Assembly (NCBI GenBank): GCA_958496175.1
Contig: OY292279.1
Coordinates: 12,834,001 to 12,898,000, forward strand
Reading direction: 5' to 3'
DNA from: Sisyra terminalis
Lineage: Eukaryota > Arthropoda > Insecta > Neuroptera > Sisyridae
DNA length: 64,000 bases
Shown in pieces: positions 47,201 to 59,200 of the stretch; within the stretch, counting starts at the first letter, position 1; every line of letters begins with the position of its first letter. A model generated the notes under the pieces. That model saw nothing but the letters and a program-made list of their open reading frames with translations. It had not been told where the DNA came from and did no database searches. The position numbers and the translations under genes are program-made.

Positions 47201-50200
47201 ATTGCTCGAATCTGTTGGGCGCCTAAATTTAAATTGACTACATAGCCGAGTAATGTACGCGTGTTGATTTTTTTCCTCATTATATTTAATTATAAAAGTC
47301 GTAAAATTGGCTCAGATTTAAATTTAATTTACAGCTTTAGCACACGATTTATTGTTAAAACATATGAGTATAGAACCGCGTTAAAATTTTGCCAAAGCCA
47401 TCAGTATTCAACTTTTTTCCACATGTCTTGACGAATGAATTAAAATAGACAGAAATAGAAATCGGGAAAATTTCATTTTTCCGATAGATATTGAAATAAG
47501 TTTTTTTCTCTCTCTCTCTTGAAACTATTTCCCATCAAATTAAGTTAGAGTTGACCCAAATATGTAAAAGCATGTCATAAGGCAAACGTTAAGCTATTCT
47601 GTCAATACATTTTAGACATTACTAAGACCTCTCCATTCCCGTTTTCCCGAGTTCCTGTTGCAACTTAAAACGACGTCGATTCTCAAAAGAAATAACTCAT
47701 CTATGCAGATAATGAATATTTTATGTTTTTTTTTCAAGACGTTCCAATTCAATTAGTATTGATATTCTTCCGAAGTTGGACAAGGGTAGTGCACAAATAC
47801 CAAATGGAAATGAGGTATGGGGAATATTTTAAAAATTCATGTTTTTTAAAAAGTGTAATGCAAATATTTTATTTAGCGAGGCATCGATATTGCTAATGAT
47901 ACGCTTCAAGTGGATACGGATGAGGAAAGTTCTCAATCAACTTGTGACTGTACTGATGATGGACGACCAAATGCCAAAGCTGAGATTCCTTCGGCAACGC
48001 AAAATGGTAATAAATTTGTAAAAGTATTAATAGTCTTACTTTAAAAATAGGACACATGAAGAAAATTAACAATGATAAAATTGGTTAATTTACGTATAAG
48101 ACGAAGGTACAAAGATTTATGCAAAATATACACTCTAGGACAAAAGTAGAGGAATGCTAAGAAATTGGCAGCTTATAAGTTTAATAAGAAGATGAAGAAA
48201 ACAGTTTTAATCATACTTTATTTTCGAGTTTCATTTATTTATTTCCACTAAGATTGGTCTTCGTAAAATTACTTTGTGTTTTTGTCTATAATTTTTAATA
48301 TTTCAATATGAAACAATCATTGCTTCTTTGAGTAATACACATTGCCTGATCTAAAGGAGAAACTAAAAAGAGTAATCAAACTATATTTTTCCGTTGCCTT
48401 TGAACAGTTATACTGTTTATGTACAATATATAAAATATATTTTGGTCTTTTTTATGTAATATAATTTACAAAAGTAAGCTAAAACCATAAATTTAAACAA
48501 ATTTGCTTGGAAATCGAAATACGTATCTTGTCCATACGTGAGTAATACTTTCATTTGAACTTTTGTTCACATTTCTGTTTATAGTTAATTTTGGTAAATT
48601 ATGTAACGTAAATAAGACTACAATATATTGTATATATTGTGCAAACAGTAAAAAGAGTTGATCAACGTATAACTAATGTCTTGAAAGCTCTAGCTTTCCT
48701 AGAAAAGACATTCAATGCTTCTAAATTTGCAGTTTTTGTACCAACAAACGGCAGTAATAGACAAAACCAATATAACAGATGCTCAGAACAATGACCTAAT
48801 TACTAAAACTACTACTTAGAGATAAAAGATTTTATCACTGGATCCACAGTTTCCTGTGGAATTCTCTTTGGGTTTTTTAAAGATTAAAAACTTGGAATCA
48901 AAAGTTTACCAAATTACGGTGTGCATTAAAACAGTAAGAAGAAGATTCAAAGAAACTTAAATAAAAGCTCACTTGACAATGTTATTGCAAATCTTCAACT
49001 TTATAATAACGATGCTGGGAGTTGAAAATTATCAGAGTAGAAAACAATTGTCGTTTATAGATTCAAAACCGGTTGTACGCGTACTAATATGCACCATTCT
49101 AAATCGAGTACCCTAATGAACTTAAAATAAGTAAATAAAATTCTAGAATAACAACTCAGAAGGTAAATTGTAATAGATTGTGATAAAGAAACCACAGAAA
49201 GATCATCAAAATAAAAGACTTCTTACGAAAAAAGTTTATCAGAATTCTGGTAATATGGCGGCCTATTATCAGGACACAGTAGTTTGGAAAACCATGTCCA
49301 AATTATAGGGATAAAAACTGAGTTAAGTGCATGCAGGAAATGCAGCAGGGGAGAAGAAATTGCCTCCCACAAACTATTTTCTTGCACATAGCTCAAAGTC
49401 GTTTCAACTCTCTTGGGCCCCCTAAACACGTGCTGGGAAATATATTCTTGACTATTTGCTGGATTTATCTCGAAAGCTAACCTGATCAACTGGAACTAGA
49501 AAAAAATCTATTAGAATTTTAAATTCTTTTAGAATGCAGTGCAGGAAAACTCTAAAAAAAGACCAGTACAATGAAGTAGAATATGAAGAATAAGAAGGTA
49601 AAAAATATTAGATGATAAAATTCAGATCTCAGCTTTTATATTTTTTAAATAAGAAGAAAATTCAGGCTATTTAGGATCTTTTTGTTTTTTATTTAATATT
49701 TTTATTATTCAATTAGCTACGTTTCGTTACTAATCATAACTTCATCAGGCTTCTTGATTCACAAAAATAAAATATTTTTAATTTAAATTCAATAAATTTA
49801 AATTTGTGAATCAAGAAGCCTGAGGAAGTTACGATTAGTAACGAAACGTAGCTAATTGAATAATAAAAATATTAATTAAAAAACAAAAAGATCTTAAATA
49901 ACCTGATTTTTCTTCTGATTAGGATACTTGGAAGTATATCGTCACTGCGTCTATCAAATTTCATATGTGCATTTTATCATTTCTATATTTTACTTTTAAA
50001 AATTAAGTAGTATATATAGGTAATAATATGAGTAAATGTCATGTAAATTTTTTATTACAACCTGTATAGACTAAATATTTTTGAAATTGCATTAAATTGT
50101 TGGATTGGAATTCATTTAATAGAAAACAACTGTTCCCATATTGTTGTTTTTAATATTTTCTGTTTTTTGCAGTCGTATAGTAATCGTGAATGCTCTGTTT

Positions 50201-53200
50201 CTGTTTATTACATTAATGGATTTTTGTGTAAAAAAATCGGGTTTTAATTTTTTTCAATATGGCGTACCATTTTTTAAAATTTAAAAGACCCATAACTTTA
50301 AAGGAAATTAGATGGTGAATTTGAAAAAAATAGTTTCGTAGTTGTACCAAAATTGTATCATGGTAAAAAATTAAAAGAAAAAGCTCTCTTTTTTCAAGAA
50401 TCTTATTAACCGATGTACCCCTTAATTTTTTGTCTAGAACTATCATCAGCTCCTATAACATATCCAAAATTCAAATAAATTAATGTACAAGTTTCTGAGA
50501 GAATTTTTTTTTCTGATTTCCAACCTTTTTTTGATTTTTGAAGAAACGGTAATACATAGTTATCTGAAACTTGCCTAATTAATGTATCTTAATAGTACCA
50601 ACATACCCTGAAATTATGAACCAAATTCCCTTCTGGGACCGATTCACTATACTTATCGTCCTATGTCCTTTGTAGATGAAATAGAAAAAAACTAAATTGC
50701 ATGCATCTTTTTTAATAATTTCGTAAAAGGCTTTCCAGAAAAAGGCAAACTGTTATAGCAATAAAAAAAAACAACTCCTAATTTTGAGCTTCGTACGTCC
50801 TGCATTAGAAGAAGTTTAAAACATGGACATATTCAAAGTTAATTGTTTATAGATTTATCAATCACTAAAAGATTATAAACTTATAGTATTGTTTTATTCT
50901 TTAGTTCTTTTCATTGGCGTTCCTCTTTTGTCTATTAGTGTATGTTACGGCTTGAGTAGGAATATCAATAAAATAAACAATAACGCAGCGTTTGTTTATT
51001 TATTCATTACAATATTAACATTAGATATAATTTGTAATGTTTCGGGATTTGGTTGTGAACAATGAACATGTTGTATTGGTCAAGAAAAGTTTGACGAGTG
51101 TTTTGAACAATGTTCAGCGCTTTTAAAACTATATTTAACATATTTTGCATATAATGTTTAGATTTAAATCGATTTTTTAAACGTGGGATCACCTACAAAG
51201 GCATTCAATGGCCAAGCTTGACGAACAGTTTCCAAAATGAACATCTAGAGCTCGGATACTTGCGGTATTCTCACCGGCAACGTCAAAAGGCTTTAATTCA
51301 TGTCAACGTCGTTGACATCCTCTTAAAGGTAATATTCAAAACATATGCAAAAAAGCTTTAAATTATTCCGGCTTTTCCATCAAGTGTGCCATTGCCTTGC
51401 TTTGGTGGTTCCGACGTACTCCAGACTTCAACCACATAACAACATTGCCGCTGGAATCGACAATTTGGACGGTTGGATACATTTCATTTAATATTGCAAT
51501 TTGCCTGTTGGGAAGGTGGCGATGTTTCGCCAACAATTACCTCCACTGGGCTTCATTAGCCACGTGGATGCTATTAAACGCTGAAGGTACTTTATTGAAA
51601 TAAGATGAAATCAATTTTGATCGAAACGGCTTTTTCCAGGTTTTATAAGCGGTGGAATTGGTTTCTGTCCTCATTCATACCTTGTTTGGTTTTTCCTTTT
51701 TATCATCTTTATTCCCTATGCGATGCTCCCTCTTCCACTCTTTTGGTGCTTAATTTCTGGAAGTATTACGTCCATATTTCATGTGTTTATCACAATTTGG
51801 ATGAGATACGTTGATTCAAATGTAAATATCAATCAGAAGGGGTAAGCGTTGTTTGTTTTAAAATGATTTTGTTTTAGTGTGACTATTGTGAAACCAAAGT
51901 GATTATTACGAATGCAATTTTGTATGCGGCAGTCAATTATGCAGGAATGTACATGAAGTATTTAACAGATCGAGGACAGAGGAAAGCATTTTTGGAGACT
52001 CATCGCTCCATGGAAGCTCGGTATAGGACTCAAAAAGAAAATGAGCAGCAAGAAAAGTTATTGTTATCAGGTTAGATCCATACTTTTTTACAAACTAAAA
52101 TATTGTTACGTTTTTACGGCCACACATAGGACCCAATGTTGATTTCTCTATTAGATATGCCCTATTGGCGCCTTCATTGGAGCCCTCATTGAGTCCCAGT
52201 TGGGATTTCCCTAATAAGAATGTCTCATTGGGGCCCAATGAAGATGCATATCTTAGCCATTCCCAAAGTGGTTTCTAATCGAGTAGTTACGTTCCAAATG
52301 CCCGAAAGTCATTACGGAGTTGGTATTTACAAAATGTTTTCGTAATTGTATAAGAAAATATGAAAACTCTTCTTACACCGTATTTTTTGGCTGTTTGCAA
52401 TGTTCGTACCGATTATGAAAACACAATACATTTAAATTTCGATTAAATTATATAGTTATCACTTTGTTGGATACCTTTCATTTTTCCGACTTCTTAAAAA
52501 TTCCTCCTTTTTTTCAATGGAAAATTAAAACTTGACTTTATGCCGCTTAATGAAAATCGATACGCACTTTCCAAACAACTAAATATCTGTAAATTATGGC
52601 TCGCAAGTCATTAAACCATTTTTTTCTGGACTAAAAATAAAAAATTGCAGAATACTTCTCTAAAAATAACAATTTTTTTCAAAAATTTAAAAAAAAGGTT
52701 CATTTACGCAACCCTTTGAATTAAGCATTACTTAATACAAAATTGCAATAAATTAATTTTCAGTGGAAAAATATTTACAAGAAATGTGATGATGAAAAGT
52801 TTAGTAAACGTGTATTTGTTTAGTTCTTCCAGATTTTGTCGCTAAGGAAATGATTCGTGATATTGCTCATGATGAAGAAACTACAAACGAATTTGAAGGG
52901 AATCAATTTCATAAAATGTATATTCATCGCTATGAAAATGTTAGCATTTTATTTGCCGATATAAAAGGATTTACAGGTAAAGTATGTACTTAGTTTAGTA
53001 TTTAGTTTAACAGTATGTTTCAACCAAAGTAGATGAATAGAACAGAAAAGATAAATTAAGGTTGAAATTAAAAATTTAATGAACCTAACCGAATTTATGT
53101 TTTTGAAATCATTTTTTTATATATAATTGATTTGGCATTTTATGGTTCCTCGACAACAGAAATCTTCAGCCCTTAAATTAAGCGATCTTATAAAAATTTA

Positions 53201-56200
53201 ACAAACTTACACCATTGAATTTTTGTAATTTTTTATCAACATCACTCAATTTAAAATTCAAACATTTCAGCAAATAATTTTATTTCAAATTTAAAATAGC
53301 TTTCAGTTTACTTTTTTTACATGTTTTTAGTGCAAATGAAATCATCATGTGTAGTCAAAATAAAATTACTTAGACTTTTTGGCCAAGACAAGTTTTCTAC
53401 AAGCAAAATATTTTAAATGCTTCACATTTGTTTAAAGGTCTCTACTATTAAACTTTTACTGGGAAAATGCGTACAATTTAACGCATGAGGCCATTTTTCA
53501 TCACTTCATTGTCCATAATTTTTTTTTCTAAAGAAATAAAAATTGCCTAATAATTTCTTTATGTATAACCAGCGATTTAGGTTTATCAAAAACAAGAGCT
53601 TGATTAATTTAGCCATTGTTACCTCGCAGTATTTACGCCATTTTGGCTGATTCTTCCCTTTTAACTTACAAAATACCTTTGAAAATTAATTCAACCTTTC
53701 CTTTAATATTTTACACTTTTGGAGGAATTTGTAAAAATCAACTACGAAATATTTGGTTGCTCTGATTCAAGAAATTTGAAAGATTTTTTTAATGTTATTT
53801 ACCTTATTATTTATTATACTGTATTTATTTGTTGATATTAACTGTAGCTCTATAACTATGAAGGTCTTCAGTGAATCTAGGTATAATAAAAATTCGTAAT
53901 CGAGAATTATCGAAAATTTCCTTGTTATTTTTTGCAAAATCCAAAAGTGTAATGCTAACCATAAAAAACCTATAAATTCAAGTATTTTACAAAAATTTGA
54001 ATACAAAAATATGGAATTTCATCTTTTTTGTTAAATTAATTTCCCAAAATAGATATTTCACTTTCTAAACAATTTCCTTCATTTGTCATCAAGAAGAATC
54101 AGGAGTTTGCAAGCAAAACTAATTCATTATTGATGTTTATAATTTACTTTAGCTGAATTATATTTCTTAAGTTTTAACACAAAAAATAAGTTTTTATGTA
54201 ATTGATATGGCAAACATTATTCAAATTCAGAGAAGAAAAAAATCTTTTTTGATTAAAATCATTATAATAATAGGCAAATGTTTTTATATATATCGATAAA
54301 TACAGATAGAAAAGATTGCATTGAAACACATAAGTGTGAGTGAAAATCAAATATAATAACCATTGTTGACCATTATCTCACTTTTGAATTAATTGATTGT
54401 TGTCATTTATTAGTTTAGCAACTGTCATTTCGATTTGATCCAATTGAAAATTTTTAATATTTGTCAGTTGTGTCAGTGTTGGCTGTAAATATTTCACGGG
54501 TAGTTACTACGTAAAATAATAATAATTCTTGTATAATTGTATAAATAATGATAATTTTTATAATAATGTATAGATTAATTTTTTTATCTTATTTTAGCTC
54601 TAGCTAGCCAATGTTCCGCTCAAGAATTAGTGAAAGTATTAAACGACTTATTCGCACGTTTCGACAAATTAGCATCGGTAAAATCTCAACATTTGTAATA
54701 CTGGCTTATTTAATTTTCTAAACTTGCATTTTTTTTAGGAAAATTTCTGTTTAAGGATAAAACTTTTAGGGGATTGTTATTATTGCGTTTCTGGTCTCCC
54801 AACAGCACGATCTGACCATGCTGTATGTTGCGTAGAAATGGGTCTTCATATGATCAAAGCAATAAATGAAGTTCGAAATCGAACTCAAGTAATCATTAAA
54901 TTTTCGAATTTAAATTGCAGTTTTTAATTATCTGATTTCAGGTTGATTTAAGTATGCGTATTGGAATTCATTCAGGATCGGTGATTTGTGGAGTTTTAGG
55001 TTTAAGAAAGTGGCAATTTGATGTTTGGTCGTACGATGTTACGTTGGCAAATCATTTAGAATCTGGAGGAATTGCTGGGTATTTCTCCTTTAGTTATTTA
55101 ATTTCTATTAAATTTTACTAATACGCTTTCTTTTAGTCGAGTTCATATTTCTGAAGCCACTCTCAACTGTTTAAATGGGGTTTACGAAGTTGAACCAGGA
55201 AATGGGCATGAAAGGGACACTTATTTAAAAGAGCATGGAATTAAAACGTTTCTTATAACTCAAGAGGAGCCATTACGATCAAAACGAACGAAAATCAATA
55301 AAAGGTAAAAAATTATACGTATAAAGCTAGCAAAAAGCTAGACAACTTTTTGTGTATATGTTTTTAGTTTGTATTCAAACAAATTATGGACAGAGGAGAA
55401 GAAAAAAGATGAAAAATGTTGCGAAAATAAAACCAAAAATTCCACCGCCCCTCAGGTTTTTCATGTGATAGATCCTGATAGTGGGATTGTTCAACAAATG
55501 ACGATAGAAGATGAGGCCACGACTGATTGGACGCCGGAAATTCCCTTTGAAGATGTGAGTTTTTCACTTAAACTTGAACAAATGGTGGAGAAATTCTCGA
55601 AACCAATAAACAGTTCAATACTTTAAGCTCTAATAATTACTTACTAAACTATTGATTTCATTTTTGTTTTCTTTGAACATTCTTTCTTTTGTGTGGTAAA
55701 AGTATGTCAAAGTCAAGCCATCTTAATATATAAATGTTGACTTTTATATTATTATTCTATTTTTTTAACTTTGTTTTTTTTTTATAGTTAAAAGAACCGG
55801 ATGACGATTTTATGGACGGACGCAATGGGTATACTATTCGAGTTCGAGTTGAAACTGAATTAGGGAAAGCAACGTCCGTTTTGTCTCCATCGGAACAAGT
55901 CGACGATATCATTGATCATAGTATAGAAATAAGCAGTAATAAAAAAATGAAAGATGCCAACCTGAATCCATGGACTTTACAGTTTAAAGATAATGCTATT
56001 GAAGCTAAGGTAATAGTTAATTATTTACTACTATTTATGACATAATCTAAATTACTTCACAAAGAAAATTTCTCATGAAAATGCTAGTTGGTTTGTTTTT
56101 CATTGACTTTTCCAACATCTTCAATAAAACTAAATCTTTATAAATATTGAAGACTCATTATAGATACTTATTCGAAGAAAAGTTTTATCGACTTTATTAA

Positions 56201-59200
56201 TTCCCCACAGTATAAGTTTTACCTTTTTTATGATGTAGCATCATAGTCTATATGAATAATGACTAGTAGGTAGGTCGAAAAGTTTTCAGACATTTGTATA
56301 TTATTTTAACTGGGGATAATTTGGTGAACGTTTTCTTTCATTGTTTCCTTTTAACTGGCTATTGATTGGATCAATCTTGGTTTATTTCGATAATAAAATG
56401 AACATTGTACTATATTTCCATTTAGCTACTTGTTTTTCCCTGTTATCGTGCTAAATCATTTACGGCAAGATGTCACCATTCACTAGTAGATCTTTCACAA
56501 AGATTACTAGATTTAGGCTTATAAAAGTAAATAAAGGTATTTGTTCCTCTTACAGCCTAGTCAATTATTTTGAATGTCAAATTATATGATTATATACCAA
56601 AATTATTTTTATTGATAGATATAGAATTAATGAATATGTTAATTAATGAATAGAATAAATATTATATAGAATTTTTGTTAATAATTAATGGTTATAGCAT
56701 ATTGTTGAATATCATTTTCGTAAATGGGTTATACCTTAGTAGACAAATCTTTCAAACTCCTCAAAGTCTTTATTGTTTCCGGTTGTGTATTACATTCATT
56801 ATTTGTATCGAAGTTCTTAACAAATACTGGTAAGTAGTTCCACTAGGAACTACTTTACCTTAACAACAATGCCAATAGATTGGCACCAAGAATACCGTAG
56901 ATTATTATAAACCAGATTTCGACAACTTTTTGCATACCATACTCCAATTTGTTCAGATACACTATACAACTTAAGCATTTTTTTTACATCCTTCCGTTTA
57001 CATAAGAGGCCATAAAATAGAAATAAGAGTAGAATTTGATTCGCTTATGAGAGGAGAAGGAATAACTCGATCACAGAATTCAATTAATTATAACAATTTT
57101 CGTCATTTCAATGATGTGATAGTCAAAACTTAAAATATTAAGATAATGTCTTGCAATAAGCATTAAAAGACCAACGAAATATTTAGGAAAAATCAAAGTT
57201 AAACTTTTTTTTTGTTCCAGTTCTGTAATTTGCGGGAGGATATGCTAAAATCAAATATGCTTTGCTGCTTTGTCCTTTGGATATGCATTGTAATATGCCA
57301 GTCAATAATCATACCTGCGTAAGTGATATTGATTTTGGAAAAAAAAAGATTTTTGTAAAACTTTCTTTTGGATTTTAGGGATTTCATTCTTGAGATATGT
57401 TTAGCAGCAACCACTCTTTTATTTTTGGCGACAACAATCCTAGTGATGGCCGAAGAATTCAAACAACTTCCAAACACTCTACAAAAAGCTTCGTCCATGC
57501 TGGTACAAAATCGAAACTCTCGAACAGCTTTAATTTGTGGCATAATTATCCTTATGGCAGCCACGAGCTTAGTGAGCTTAACCGTTTGTGCTTCCATCAT
57601 CAACCACAGTGAAAGCGAAAACAACACGAATGATTCTGAAGCTTTTTCGTACTTCAATTCGGCTCAAGCCGAAAAACCGCAACTATTTCAGTATTATAAC
57701 ATTCAAAATATAACACTTAATCAAACAATATTAAATCCCAATAAAACCAGTGATAAATTAAACTTAAATCTATTTTTAACCGTTAATAATAATATAAATA
57801 TAAATCAAGATTTAGAATTGTGTTTAATTTGTGTCGAAACCGAATTCGGAAAATGTGTCAAAGAAAAATTGGGTCCGTGTAAATATAAAAATATTGAAAT
57901 GGAAGAAGGCAAAAACACGAGTGTTTTGGGTGATATCAATTTAAGTATGAAAGAAGCTAAGGGAACCGATAATACAGTGCATTTGCATTCGGAGTATATT
58001 GTTTTCACGTGGGTGTTATGTTTGATTGCTTTGGCATCAGCGTTGAAATTATATTATTTAATTAAGACGGTAATGGCTTACATTATGGTCGCTATTTATT
58101 CTATGTTAATTATTTATGGATATCCAGATGTATTTAAAGACCAACCAACAAATGAAAGGTGAAAAATACTGTTCTATCGTAGGAGTTTTCTATGATTACA
58201 TTTATGGGTAAAAATGAAAAACCAACCACCTCAAAATTTAGCAGATGAGTAAAAATTAATAGTTAATACAAATCAGATAATATATTACTTGTGAATAGGT
58301 CTCAACATTAAACGATCATATTTTAAACTTTATATGGCAATTTAAGCTCATTCAAACTTAATAAAGGAATTAAATACACTATAAATTTCTAGTATTTACA
58401 AAATTGATCCAACAACAAAACTATTCAATTTAACAAATCAAGATTTTTAGTTTCTACCTGGTTAATACTAGAGTCAATTCTTTTCTCTCCAATTTCTTAG
58501 TTTACGGTTTTCTATTCACTCTAGAGCAGTGGTTTTTAATGTTTTTGGAGTTACAGATCCCTATCAGTTTCATATGCTCATTCTCCAAGCCCTTCAAATT
58601 GGAAAAATAAAAGATGATTCTTTAAATTTCATACATCTATACATAGGTAATATGAGGCTGGGGTGAGGCTTGATCTCCACCGAACCCGTGAGACTGACTT
58701 ATTGAATCCCTAGGATTCGATCAAACCCAGATTAAGAATCACTGCTCTACAGTTACTGAAGATCATAGTTTTTTTTATTCTAATGAAGCATTAAAAGTAA
58801 TGTTTTAATTTCATTCAATATCAGAGACACTTTTATTCACAATGGCCAAACCCACACTGTTTTTTAATAACCTTTAATGCATAAATTCCTTCAGTTTTTT
58901 TTAAATTGTTAATTTAAATTGTTACTAACCGTCGCTTTACAACTACTAAAGTCATGGGTTAAAAATAATCCGGAATTTAGAAATATCGAAAATTTGCTCA
59001 ATTTGAGGATCGAACCCAAAACCTACGAGTTCTGGAGCTGTCACCTTGACTACTCGGCCACCAGTTGGCTTGAATTCTCTCATTGTTTAATCTAATAATT
59101 GACTTGCATATAATATTGTGCAACTTAAGTGTACATTTCCCACAAACCTTTCCTCGATCTTTTCATTTTTACCCAAAAAATGTTAAAAATTGTCGTATGA

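Larger units (their letters stand above)
17228..47738 (+). other. First intron of the adenylyl cyclase, 30.5 kb, transposon-rich
   Basis: No exon belonging to another gene is convincing inside it. Stretches with nothing recognised include 17.3-18.1, 18.4-19.9, 21.1-22.0, 23.5-27.0, 28.2-29.2, 30.8-32.7, 34.1-34.8, 35.6-36.3, 38.7-39.6, 40.9-43.1 and 46.5-47.7 kb. Elements are listed separately. Confidence 0.6.
49648..49918. repeat. 270-bp palindrome bearing a hammerhead on each strand
   Basis: The outer arms mirror each other (TTCAGGCTATTTAGGATCTT.. against AAGATCTTAAATAACCTGA), continue through TATTATTCAATTAGC, and then enter one hammerhead motif per arm around an AT-rich loop. It lies in intron 3 of the cyclase, so a sense copy will be in the pre-mRNA. 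Confidence 0.88.

Noticed and set aside
51842..51847. GTAAGC as donor of cyclase exon 6
   Set aside because: It looks stronger than GTAAAT at 51822 but puts exon 7 out of frame and into a stop.
57199..57657. 152-codon minus-strand frame
   Set aside because: Antisense of adenylyl cyclase exons 15-16, which are clearly coding on the plus strand with correct splice sites.
59042..59071. tRNA gene
   Set aside because: Box A and B are present but the acceptor and anticodon arms do not pair, and related copies recur; it is a SINE.
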